Assembly (NCBI GenBank): GCA_934271365.1
Contig: CAKQRI010000002.1
Coordinates: 65,918-129,917 of the forward strand
Direction of reading: 5' to 3'
From: an uncultured Spirochaetales bacterium
Lineage (GTDB): Bacteria; Spirochaetota; Spirochaetia; Sphaerochaetales; Sphaerochaetaceae
Length of the DNA stretch: 64,000 nt
In this document: positions 44,374 through 52,869 of the stretch, piece after piece
Layout: each line of letters begins with the position of its first letter
Position numbering within the stretch: position 1 is the stretch's first letter
Position numbers and translations under genes: made by a program
Notes under the pieces: generated by a model
The model's database searches: none
What the model was told of the DNA's origin: nothing
The model's input: only the letters and a program-made list of their open reading frames with translations

Positions 44374-45277
44374 GTGTCTCCTTATCTCCAGGCAGCGTAA
44401 GTGCTTTCCTGTTGAGATCGTCGAATAAGTCCTTAAGTATTCCTTTTATCCTTGCTCTCTGCAGTTCAGTGATCTCTGCAAAAGAAGAGTCTATGAATGT
44501 GAACAGTATGCCTTCTACAGAGTTGAATTCACTCTCATCTAGCGGAAAACGCAGAGAGGCAAGAATGTTGTCTATGTCTCTTGAGAAGCATATTCCGGAG
44601 AGTGGAATAGTAAAAGCTATATGAGGATTGATCAGAAGATCCATATCCCAGTCTGAGATGAATGCAACAGCAACTGACTCTGTTGGCTCAAGGACAAAGG
44701 AACCTATCTGATAGAACTTCTGATAGTCATCTTCTATTGTGCCTATCCTGATCCTGCTTATTATTCCCTGAGGAGGGAGTGATATCCTGCCGCTCTTGTC
44801 AACGAGTCTTGCAAGTGGCATCCATTTAGAATGAAGCCTCTTCTTCTTCACGAATTTGATCTCAACAGATGCATCTAGAGCAATCAGTGTACCAGGGAAG
44901 CTTGTAGTGAAGTCTTTTGTGCAGAGAGAGCCTCCTATTGTGGCTCTTGATGATACTAATGAACTTTCAATTGCTCTTGCATTATCAAGAAGGATTCTAG
45001 GAAGTATGTTCTTTCCCGAATTCAGGATTTTGTAGAAAGTGATTCTGCAGCCAAGCTCCGCCAGCCTGTCATTTCTCTGGAAGCGGTCGAGCTCCTCTAT
45101 ATTCCCTATATAGATGACTTCACTGTTGTTGCTCTTGCTAGGATATGCATCTGGTCTGGTCATCAGGAATGTGCCACCTGCCCATATTGTTGCATTAGGA
45201 GTCTGCAGTATATTCTGGGAGTATTCGCTCATTGTTGATGGTGAATGGATATTAGGTGAACTAAGCCCTTCGTACAC
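44351..45277 (-). CDS. FAD-binding subunit of a xanthine dehydrogenase-like enzyme
   Basis: A 308-residue subunit with the FAD-binding fold of molybdenum hydroxylases (XdhB/CoxM type): NATIWAGGTFLMTRPDAYP near residue 30 and ATIGGSLCTKDFTTSFPG in the middle, the two FAD-contact motifs. The GTG start at 45277 lies seven bases after GGAGG. It overlaps the iron-sulfur gene by 17 bases and dnaE by 23, so the four overlapping genes are co-expressed. Confidence 0.85.
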   Translation of the reverse strand: MYEGLSSPNIHSPSTMSEYSQNILQTPNATIWAGGTFLMTRPDAYPSKSNNSEVIYIGNIEELDRFQRNDRLAELGCRITFYKILNSGKNILPRILLDNARAIESSLVSSRATIGGSLCTKDFTTSFPGTLIALDASVEIKFVKKKRLHSKWMPLARLVDKSGRISLPPQGIISRIRIGTIEDDYQKFYQIGSFVLEPTESVAVAFISDWDMDLLINPHIAFTIPLSGICFSRDIDNILASLRFPLDESEFNSVEGILFTFIDSSFAEITELQRARIKGILKDLFDDLNRKALTLPGDKETHELRSFT

Positions 45278-45740
45278 GTCTCTTCCTCCTGAACTCTATA
45301 GCTTTCAGCACAATCCTCACTTCAGATTCTGCATCCATGCAGTTGCATTTTATTATCCCGAGTTCTTTTATTATCTCATCAGGTCTTGTCTCATTCCTGG
45401 ATATCAGAGATTCCATTATGATGACTCTGGAGCTATAGCATTCGGGACAAGGCTCAGCACCGATTATGTCGAAAGCTCTCTCGATATCCTTCATTTCCTT
45501 TGTCTTCTGGAATGAATCAAATGTCGTTATCTCCTTTCCCCTGATTTCAAAAGCCGGAACCATGCAGGAGAGCATTGCCTTGTCATCTATCATAACAGCA
45601 CAGAGTCCACACATCTTGCCTCTGCAATGTGCATTTGCGGTATTTGACTCAAGGTTCTCCTGAAGGATCAGTGATAGCGGTTTATTTGAATTAAGAGACA
45701 GGCTCAGTGTCCTTCCATCTACAATGCAGTCAACTTTCAT
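45261..45740 (-). CDS. [2Fe-2S] subunit of a xanthine dehydrogenase-like enzyme
   Basis: A 159-residue subunit with two iron-sulfur domains. The plant-type cluster is complete: Cys39, Cys44, Cys47 and Cys59 (CRGKMCGLCAVM, LSC). The second, helical domain has Cys98-x2-Cys101 (CPECYSS) and Cys132-x-Cys134 (KCNCMDAE); usual enzymes read CGxCTPG and CRCTGY, so the Cys spacing is kept and the flanking motifs differ. GGAGG lies six bases before the ATG. Basic C-terminus RRKRRVRRA. Confidence 0.85.
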   Translation of the reverse strand: MKVDCIVDGRTLSLSLNSNKPLSLILQENLESNTANAHCRGKMCGLCAVMIDDKAMLSCMVPAFEIRGKEITTFDSFQKTKEMKDIERAFDIIGAEPCPECYSSRVIIMESLISRNETRPDEIIKELGIIKCNCMDAESEVRIVLKAIEFRRKRRVRRA

Positions 45741-47689
45741 TTTGCACCTCCAGCAAGTGCCTGCTCTATTCTCTCTGCACTAGTTGGCATAATTGCAGCT
45801 TTTGCTCCAGCCGCCTGATAGAGCGCATTAGCAAAGGCTCCCATTGTAAGTGCTCTTGCAAGCGCTTCTATGTTTGTTATTGTTTCAGAAATGCCTTCCT
45901 TGGAACTGAGCGAGAGATGCAGCTTGAACGAAGATGGGATGGTAGCTCCGCATTCGCCAAGCGTAGTGAGGATAAAGCATCTGGCTTTATTATAAGCATC
46001 CTTCTGGTCGATTATATGCGAGAGGCAGAAATTGGCCCAGACTTCAGTTACGACAGGGGAGAAGCTCATTGATGAGATCTTCACCTCTGCAATTACAGCT
46101 CCGAATCCTGAGTGTTCAAATTCACATGGATAATATGTGTTTTCTGCATCAAATTTTATTGAAACAGGAATCTTATCAGCTAGACGCAGGATATTCAGCC
46201 TCTTTGCCGCAGCTGCAAGCTGTGGTGTGAAGCACGATGCATAGCGTGATAGCACATCAGGTCCGCAGTCAATTGCATTTGGAGCCTGTTCTAGGAATAC
46301 TACATTATCTGCACTGCCTTCATCTTCAACCCTTGAGCTGATCAGGCTTTTCCAGTATTTGACCAGATAGTCATTGTTGTTGACATATGCATTAACGCTT
46401 ATATTCTTCTTCTGAGTGTATGTCATTATAGAGGAGAACCCAGATTCTTTTGCCATCGCTGTCGAGAATCCAGCAACAGAAGAGCCTGATGCAAGTCCTA
46501 TTCCCTTTATGTATCCTACAAGTGAGAAGTCTCCATGCTGGAAATTATTTGATGCCCATTTCCTGTCAAAGACTGAGGCTTTTGCAATTGGCGTGATAAG
46601 CGATGTTATATTCTCCAGCTCCATCGAAGGTGCATAGTCCGTGAATCTGGTCTTTCCTTTTTCTCCTGCTTCGAGCATCACAGGAGTGCAGCAGTTCTTA
46701 TCAAGCAGCTTTGTATGATGATACTCAGTGGCTGCAAGAGCTTCCGAATAGCCAAGTGATCCTGCAAATGAAGCTGGATGAGTATTAGAACTCACTATTG
46801 ATATCTTTGCCATGAAGCTCTTCAGAGAATATGTAGGCAGCAGACCTGTCATAATCTGTCTCTGCATTTCCTTTGCTGCAAATTGGTATGCTCCCTGGTC
46901 AGCTGTGACATCTACGCTTTCTGAGATTGGTTTCCCATCATCATTCAGGATTGTGTGTCTAATGAAAGTCATTCCAGCTCTTGCTGATTCTCCAACTGCT
47001 CTGATTTCAACAGGAAGGGCAAGTCTTATTGTTGCTATTGCAGCAAGAGAGGCATAGACAGCAGGCATGAATAGATACTCATCACGCTTTGAGAAGAGAT
47101 TTAACTGTCTCAGATTTATTGATTTCGGAGCCATTCCCGTGATTTTAGAAATCGTGTTGACAACAAGCTCTGGCCACTGCGTCGGAAGCTCTGCGTAAAG
47201 GCTCTCATTCTCTTTCCAGAGAGTTACTGTATACCTGAGAGAGGATATGAATACAGTCGGCTCAATTCTGAACTCACTGTCAATGACTTTATATTTATTC
47301 TCTTCTTCTGATGTTATTGCTTCATCCTGTCCCCAGCTGAAGAATAGAGGAGGAGTCTCATCTCTTAGTAGTTTTTCTTTATCGTTTTCATCATATGGCT
47401 CTGTCTCAACCTCTATCTGTCTCATCAGAAGTTCTACAGATTCGAATTCAGGTCCGAATACAGCAAGAAGAGGCTGTCCGATATATGTGATTTCGCTATC
47501 AGCAAGAATAGGCATAGTGCTTCCGAAAAGGGATATGCTATTATCGCTAATATCTTCTGATGTAATGACTAAGAATCTCTGGTCAAAAGAAGGAATCTTA
47601 AAGCCTTTTAATCGTACTCCTGCAACCTTTGATTTCATTACAAGGCCACAGCGCATGTTATATCTTGAGAAGATTTTCCGTTCTGCCAT
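45737..47689 (-). CDS. Diverged molybdopterin-binding subunit, xanthine dehydrogenase-like
   Basis: First gene of the long minus operon, 650 residues, shorter than the usual 750-odd. The first 120 residues fit the alpha/beta-hammerhead domain (MRCGLVMKSKVAGVRLKGF, ITYIGQPLLAVF) and the rest the molybdopterin domain, but with weak similarity. I cannot find the QGxGT-type cofactor loop nor the catalytic GVGEP motif; TLGECGATIPSS and GAFANALYQAAGAK lie where those would be. So it may bind no molybdopterin, or be an unusual enzyme. The ATG at 47689 has no clear ribosome site; a TAA lies in frame just before it. Confidence 0.7.
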   Translation of the reverse strand: MAERKIFSRYNMRCGLVMKSKVAGVRLKGFKIPSFDQRFLVITSEDISDNSISLFGSTMPILADSEITYIGQPLLAVFGPEFESVELLMRQIEVETEPYDENDKEKLLRDETPPLFFSWGQDEAITSEEENKYKVIDSEFRIEPTVFISSLRYTVTLWKENESLYAELPTQWPELVVNTISKITGMAPKSINLRQLNLFSKRDEYLFMPAVYASLAAIATIRLALPVEIRAVGESARAGMTFIRHTILNDDGKPISESVDVTADQGAYQFAAKEMQRQIMTGLLPTYSLKSFMAKISIVSSNTHPASFAGSLGYSEALAATEYHHTKLLDKNCCTPVMLEAGEKGKTRFTDYAPSMELENITSLITPIAKASVFDRKWASNNFQHGDFSLVGYIKGIGLASGSSVAGFSTAMAKESGFSSIMTYTQKKNISVNAYVNNNDYLVKYWKSLISSRVEDEGSADNVVFLEQAPNAIDCGPDVLSRYASCFTPQLAAAAKRLNILRLADKIPVSIKFDAENTYYPCEFEHSGFGAVIAEVKISSMSFSPVVTEVWANFCLSHIIDQKDAYNKARCFILTTLGECGATIPSSFKLHLSLSSKEGISETITNIEALARALTMGAFANALYQAAGAKAAIMPTSAERIEQALAGGAK

Positions 47690-47724
47690 ATTTTAAGAAA
47701 ACAATCCTTTTTATCGTATTCTAT

Positions 47725-47751
47725 ATTATAGCTTTTTTAGAATGAGTCCAA
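47725..47751 (-). promoter_or_regulatory. Candidate promoter of the xdh-like/dnaE operon
   Basis: On the minus strand a perfect TATAAT (47730-47725) with TTGGAC (47751-47746) 15 bases upstream. It lies about 36 bases before the first ATG of the operon. Confidence 0.4.
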
Positions 47752-48363
47752 CAATAGAAAGCTGAATTGTGAAGCAGACTGTCTCAAGTAAGATGGCCAG
47801 CCACTATATTTTGGCTTAATTATTATCGATTCTATATGGGATGATGTCTTCCTTGAATACTTCTTGGAGTCGTTTCCTGATAACCAAAAATGATGATACA
47901 TATAAAGGTTAAATTAAATGACTGTACTGACGATATACACAAAAGCTATCAACAGAACTGCAAGGAACGATGATAGGACTGCGGAAAATGCCTATATGGA
48001 TATTGATAGTTTGGTTGAAACCGGAAAACATGCCTGGTAATTGTGGTACAGAAAACTTGGGAGTATTGTTCGATAGTGGGCGGTGGAACTCCAAGTACAG
48101 GTAACTCTTAGTTTTCATTTTTTCTCCTAATGGCTGCGCAATATCAGAGTAATATGGCTTTATGGCAGGCAAGGAAAGCTGATCTTTATGTGACTGCTTA
48201 AGAGACTCTATCACCATAGTGATACAGTATTTATTTGTGTATGCAAGTCCTTGATACTAGGCTTGATTTAGCTCTCAACTATCAGTAGATATTGGCAGCT
48301 CAACTGATGGTATGTAGCTTTCTATCCCATGTGTGCTTACAATTAGCTTAAAAGGTTAGCACT
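47752..48363. other. Intergenic region without a supported gene
   Basis: About 610 bases. Several short frames exist on both strands (for example one of 40 codons from ATG 47920, MTVLTIYTKAINRTARNDD and onward, preceded by AAAGG, and a 102-codon minus frame at 47909-48217) but none is recognisable or well packed. The even codon use of the neighbours is missing. It may be the remains of a decayed gene or element. Confidence 0.5.
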
Positions 48364-48972
48364 ATGGATCAGATTAAGATTGGGCAGTTTATAGCGAATC
48401 AAAGAAAGGAAAACGGCCTTACTCAGGCAGAGCTTGCAGAGAAGCTTGGAATTACCGATAGAGCAGTTTCAAAATGGGAATGTGGCAGATCTCTTCCAGA
48501 TGCCTCAATCATGCTAGAGCTCAGCAAGCTGCTTCAGATTACTGTGAATGATCTTTTATCAGGGGAGATAGTATCAATGGAAGGCTACAATGAAGAAATG
48601 GAGAAGAATCTTCTTGATGCTATAAAGGGTAAGGAGAATTCAGATAAACGGCTGCTATCGATAGAAGTGGTATTTGGTGTAGTCTCAACATCGTTTCTGC
48701 TGGTGATGGTTGTTATAGCACTCTTATTTGATATGAATGCAGCCCTGAGGGCCACGCTGATAATACTAGGAGCTCTGGTGTTTATTCCTAGCATTCTTCT
48801 GGCTGTCAGGATAGAGCAGGTTGCTGGTTATTACGAATGTCAGGAATGCCATTATAGATATGTTCCGGATTATATGAGTGTTAATTTTGCACCGCATATG
48901 GGCAGATTGCGCCATATGAGATGCCCTAAGTGTGGATTGAAGACATGGCAGAGGAAAGTGCTGTCAAAATAA
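48364..48972 (+). CDS. XRE-family regulator with membrane helices and zinc ribbon
   Basis: A 202-residue multi-domain protein. Residues 5-60 make an XRE helix-turn-helix (IGQFIANQRKENGLTQAELA, KLGITDRAVSKWECGRSLPD). Two helices follow at about 100-122 and 130-148. The C-terminus has a four-Cys zinc ribbon: Cys159, Cys162, Cys187 and Cys190 (CQEC and CPKCG). Membrane-tethered XRE regulators with such a ribbon occur in Firmicutes and others; a redox or metal signal is plausible but unproven. Confidence 0.8.
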   Translation: MDQIKIGQFIANQRKENGLTQAELAEKLGITDRAVSKWECGRSLPDASIMLELSKLLQITVNDLLSGEIVSMEGYNEEMEKNLLDAIKGKENSDKRLLSIEVVFGVVSTSFLLVMVVIALLFDMNAALRATLIILGALVFIPSILLAVRIEQVAGYYECQECHYRYVPDYMSVNFAPHMGRLRHMRCPKCGLKTWQRKVLSK

Positions 48973-49037
48973 GCAAGTTAAAACATTTTGTAATATGTAT
49001 ATAGTCTGCAAAGCAGGATTTAGGCTATATTGATATT

Positions 49038-51140
49038 ATGGAAATCAGAGAAGAGATCAAGGCTTTAACAGAGAAGCTTAAAGTATATCAGGACACATAT
49101 TATAAGAAGGGTGAATCCCTTGTCAGCGATCAGGAATATGATAGGCTTTTCGATAAGCTCAAGACTCTTGAAGAGCAGTATCCAGAGTATGCAGAAGCAG
49201 ACTCTCCGACACGCAGAGTCGGTAGTGACCTTACTAACGATTTCCCAGAAGTCGTGCATACAATTCCGGTACTCTCTCTTGATAAGGCATATTCCAAAGA
49301 AGAGGTGCTTTCCTTCTTTGATAAATCAATTGCAAAGGAGGGTGGAGCTCTCTCATTTGCAGCTGAGGAGAAGATAGATGGAATATCTATGGTTCTCTAT
49401 TATGAGGATGGAATCCTTATAAGAGCTGTTACCAGAGGAAATGGCGAAGTCGGAAATGATGTCACTCCTAATATAATGACAATCAAGAGTGTGCCTCTGA
49501 GCCTTCCCGAACCTCTTACAATTGCTGTTAGAGGCGAAGTCTATCTTCCAAAGAAGGATTTTCTGAGACTCAATGCCCTTGAAGAGGATGAGAAGAAGAG
49601 AGCTGCGAATCCTAGAAATCTTGCAGCAGGCACTGTCAGACGTCAGAAATCGTCAGAAGCTGCAATGGTTCCTCTGAATATGTTCTGCTACGAAGGCTTC
49701 TGGAGTGATAAATCAGAGACTCCGTCTGATCATCTTCACATTCTGAAAAAGCTTAAGGATCTTGGTTTCAGAATCAATCCTGATTTTGCTTTCTTTGATT
49801 CCACAAAGGAAAAAGCAGAAGAGAAGCTAAAGGCATCAGGCCTAGAAGGGAAAGCGTATGGCTTTGATTCCTTAGAGGAATACATAAAGCTGGAAACTGA
49901 AGAGAGACGAAGCCTTGAGTATGAGATAGATGGGCTTGTCTTCAAGATTAATGAGCTTGATGTCAGAGAGGACTTTGGCTACACAGAGCACCATCCGAGA
50001 TGGGCAATTGCTTATAAGTTTGAATCTCCTCAGGCAACTGCTGTCTTAGAGGGAATAACATGCCAGGTCGGAAGAACTGGAAGGATAACACCAGTTGCTG
50101 AGATTACCCCAACTGCTCTTGGAGGCTCTACGATAAGAAGGGCAACTCTGCATAACCAGGAATATATTGAAGAGCTTGAGCTTGCAGTTGGAGATACCGT
50201 CTCGATAACAAAGAGGGGAGATGTCATTCCTGCGGTAGAGGAAGTGCTTGAGAAGAATACTCTAGGAAATACAACTTATAAGATGCCGGATAAGTGTCCA
50301 TGCTGTGGTACAGAACTTGTAAAGGATGGTGCGCATCAGTTCTGTCCTAACTATGATTGTCCTGATCAGGTGAAGGGAAGGATTGCCTTCTTTGCATCTA
50401 GGGATATGATGGACATTGAGTCTCTTGGACCTAAGACGGTTGATGTTTTATACGATAAAGGACTGCTTAGGAGCATCGAGGATATATACCGTGCAGACTA
50501 TGACACACTTATCGGAACTCCAGGAATCGGAGAGAAGACAGTCAGTGCGCTTAAGAACGGAATAAAGAAATCATTCTCTCAGCCATTCAAGACAGTGCTT
50601 GCATCTTTGGGAGTAGCAGAGCTTGGGCCTAAGATGGCTGACCTCCTTGTTTCAAATGGATTTGACAATATTGATAAGCTGATAAATGCCTCCGCAGAGA
50701 ATGATTCAGAGTCCTTCACTAAGATAAAGGGTGTTGGAGAGAATACTGCAGAGCTCATCATAAAGGCTTTCTCTGATAAGAGGCTTCTTGAGACAATTTC
50801 TGCACTGTGGTCATTTGGCCTCCATCTGAATTCGGCTCAGGATAGAACAGAGGATGAATACCCTCAGATCTTTAAAGATCAGGTGTGGTGTGTCACTGGA
50901 TCCTTCAAGAATTTCAACCCAAGATCCAAAGCTATGGCAGAGGTTGAGAAGAGAGGAGGTCGTACAGTCTCTTCTGTAACAGGAAAGACAACACACCTGC
51001 TAGCAGGAAGCGGAGGCGGCTCAAAGAGAGCTGATGCTGAGAGAATCGGAGCTAAGATTATAACAGAAGAGGAATTCCTTGCACTTCTCGGTATGGCACC
51101 TGAGATGGAAAAGAGTCCTGAACAGGGAATGCTTTTCTGA
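49038..51140 (+). CDS. ligA: NAD-dependent DNA ligase
   Basis: Seals nicks in replication and repair with NAD. The 700-residue chain is standard: Ia domain, adenylation domain with the active Lys112 in AEEKIDGISM, GNGEVGNDVT, OB-fold, a four-Cys zinc finger (CPCCG...FCPNYDCP near residue 430), helix-hairpin-helix motifs (GIGEKTVSAL, GVGENTAELI) and a C-terminal BRCT domain (WCVTGSFKNFNPRSKAMAEV). No ribosome site is seen; TATATT at 49026-49031 ends seven bases before the A of the ATG. Confidence 0.97.
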   Translation: MEIREEIKALTEKLKVYQDTYYKKGESLVSDQEYDRLFDKLKTLEEQYPEYAEADSPTRRVGSDLTNDFPEVVHTIPVLSLDKAYSKEEVLSFFDKSIAKEGGALSFAAEEKIDGISMVLYYEDGILIRAVTRGNGEVGNDVTPNIMTIKSVPLSLPEPLTIAVRGEVYLPKKDFLRLNALEEDEKKRAANPRNLAAGTVRRQKSSEAAMVPLNMFCYEGFWSDKSETPSDHLHILKKLKDLGFRINPDFAFFDSTKEKAEEKLKASGLEGKAYGFDSLEEYIKLETEERRSLEYEIDGLVFKINELDVREDFGYTEHHPRWAIAYKFESPQATAVLEGITCQVGRTGRITPVAEITPTALGGSTIRRATLHNQEYIEELELAVGDTVSITKRGDVIPAVEEVLEKNTLGNTTYKMPDKCPCCGTELVKDGAHQFCPNYDCPDQVKGRIAFFASRDMMDIESLGPKTVDVLYDKGLLRSIEDIYRADYDTLIGTPGIGEKTVSALKNGIKKSFSQPFKTVLASLGVAELGPKMADLLVSNGFDNIDKLINASAENDSESFTKIKGVGENTAELIIKAFSDKRLLETISALWSFGLHLNSAQDRTEDEYPQIFKDQVWCVTGSFKNFNPRSKAMAEVEKRGGRTVSSVTGKTTHLLAGSGGGSKRADAERIGAKIITEEEFLALLGMAPEMEKSPEQGMLF

Positions 51141-51208
51141 TAAAAAACAGCAGATTGCTTCTTCTAGAAAACCCAATATTTAAATATACTGCGCTTAGAG
51201 GATATAAA

Positions 51209-52510
51209 ATGAATGAATTAGCTGTTGAACTCAATGATATTCTGAAGACAAGCATTGCTTATTCTTTTCTGTCCGAAAGAGGACAGCGAATGTATTTCCC
51301 TAAGGGAATAGTCGCACAGGCAGCAGAAGCAGGCGAGAAGGCTGGAAAATATAATGCAACAATCGGCCTTGCCCTTGACCATGGAGAGCCATTCTGCCTT
51401 GAAGATATATATTCTCAGTTTGTACCTGGAGCACTCAAGAAGAGCCAGATCTTTTCATATGCACCAGGTGGAGGCGATAAGGCTCTTAGAAAGGCATGGA
51501 AGGAAGCTATAATCAGAAAGAATCCTACTCTTTCTGGCAAGCTGTTCTCAGAGCCTCTTGTAACTGCAGGGCTGACACATACAATCTCTACAGTTGCATC
51601 GCTTTTTGTTGATAAGGATGATGAGGTCGTATGTCCAGATCTCTTCTGGGATAATTATCAGCTGATCTTCGAGGATTCTGTAGGAGCTAAGCTGAAGCTG
51701 TTCCGCTTCTATGATGATAAAGGTGGATTTAATGTAGAAGGAATGAAGGATGCTCTTCTTTCTTCAAAAGGCGAAGAAGCACGCATAATCCTGAATTTCC
51801 CGAATAATCCTACTGGATATACTCCTTCTAAGTCTGAAGCTAAGGCTATAGTCAAAGCACTTATTGAAGTCGCTGATAGTGGTAAGAAGATTCTTGTTCT
51901 TACAGATGATGCTTATTTTGGGCTTTTCTTTGAGGATGAGACTGAAAAGGAATCATTATTTGCATATCTTGCAGATGCGCATGAGAACATATTTGCAATT
52001 AAGGGCGATGCAGCAACGAAGGAAGAGATGGTGTGGGGCTTCAGAATAGGCTTCATCTCTTATGCATCAAAGGCATTCACCCCAGAGGTTATGGATGCTC
52101 TTACAAAGAAGACTCTTGGCGCAATAAGATGCTCTGTATCAAGCTGCGACAGGCCGGGGCAGTCTCTGCTCTTGAAAGCTCTTACAGAAGGCAAGAGCTA
52201 TGATGCTGATAAAGAGAGATTATTCAGTATAGTAAGAACTAGATACAATACAATACATAAGGCTATTGAAGCACATAAGGACTCAAAGGTGCTGAGGCCA
52301 TATAGCTTCAACAGCGGGTATTTCATGGCATTTGATGTTACTCCGCATAATGCAGAGGAATTAAGAGTTTATCTTCTTGATAAATATAATATCGGTGCAA
52401 TCAATATTCTTGGCTCAACTCTACGCTTGGCATACTGCTCAGTTGAGAATGAGATGCTAGAGGATCTTGTTGATACTGTTTATAAGGCAGCTGAGGAGCT
52501 ATGGAGCTAA
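51209..52510 (+). CDS. Class I/II aminotransferase (PLP-dependent)
   Basis: A 433-residue PLP enzyme. ILNFPNNPTGYTPS and VLTDDAYFGLFFED are the PLP-ring and Asp motifs; the Schiff-base Lys is likely in FAIKGDAATKEEMVWGFRIG, with the Arg that binds the substrate carboxylate near RLAYCSVE. It belongs to the broad aspartate-aminotransferase fold; its amino-acid substrate is unknown. The ATG at 51209 follows GAGGA; a TTG at 51155 is weaker. It overlaps the next regulator by ten bases. Confidence 0.88.
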   Translation: MNELAVELNDILKTSIAYSFLSERGQRMYFPKGIVAQAAEAGEKAGKYNATIGLALDHGEPFCLEDIYSQFVPGALKKSQIFSYAPGGGDKALRKAWKEAIIRKNPTLSGKLFSEPLVTAGLTHTISTVASLFVDKDDEVVCPDLFWDNYQLIFEDSVGAKLKLFRFYDDKGGFNVEGMKDALLSSKGEEARIILNFPNNPTGYTPSKSEAKAIVKALIEVADSGKKILVLTDDAYFGLFFEDETEKESLFAYLADAHENIFAIKGDAATKEEMVWGFRIGFISYASKAFTPEVMDALTKKTLGAIRCSVSSCDRPGQSLLLKALTEGKSYDADKERLFSIVRTRYNTIHKAIEAHKDSKVLRPYSFNSGYFMAFDVTPHNAEELRVYLLDKYNIGAINILGSTLRLAYCSVENEMLEDLVDTVYKAAEELWS

Positions 52511-52869
52511 AAGAGAAACTTTATCTAGTCGATGCAGAAGGTGAGAAGTTCATGGGAGCTGGTGTCCTATGGCTACTGGAGGCTATTGAATCAACCTCTT
52601 CGCTTAGAAAAGCAGCATCAGAGATGGGCCTTTCATATTCTAAGGCCTATATGATGATTGATCGGCTGGAGAAGAATCTCGGACGTCAGATTGTGATAAG
52701 GAGACATGGAGGTGCTGATAGAGTCGGTGCATCCCTTACTCCATTTGCTATTGAATTTATGAAGCTTTTTAAGGAGTTTCAGGTTAGAATGAAGGCCCAT
52801 GCCAATGATGAATATCAGGTTTTCATGAAAGGCCTTGAATCTCTTCAGGAGGAAACTGATGGAAAATAA
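52501..52869 (+). CDS. ModE-like N-terminal HTH regulator
   Basis: A 122-residue protein made only of a ModE/LysR-like winged helix: FMGAGVLWLLEAIESTSSLR, KAASEMGLSYSKAYMMIDRL, then GGADRVGASLTPFA. It lacks the molybdate-binding domains. It is packed between the aminotransferase and pfk genes, with overlaps on both sides (10 and 11 bases), so it may tune that operon. Ligand unknown. Confidence 0.85.
   Translation: MELKEKLYLVDAEGEKFMGAGVLWLLEAIESTSSLRKAASEMGLSYSKAYMMIDRLEKNLGRQIVIRRHGGADRVGASLTPFAIEFMKLFKEFQVRMKAHANDEYQVFMKGLESLQEETDGK

Noticed and set aside
47909..48217. 102-codon minus-strand frame in the 47752-48363 gap
   Set aside because: No ribosome site, no recognisable sequence, and weak start context; kept only as part of the gene-free region.
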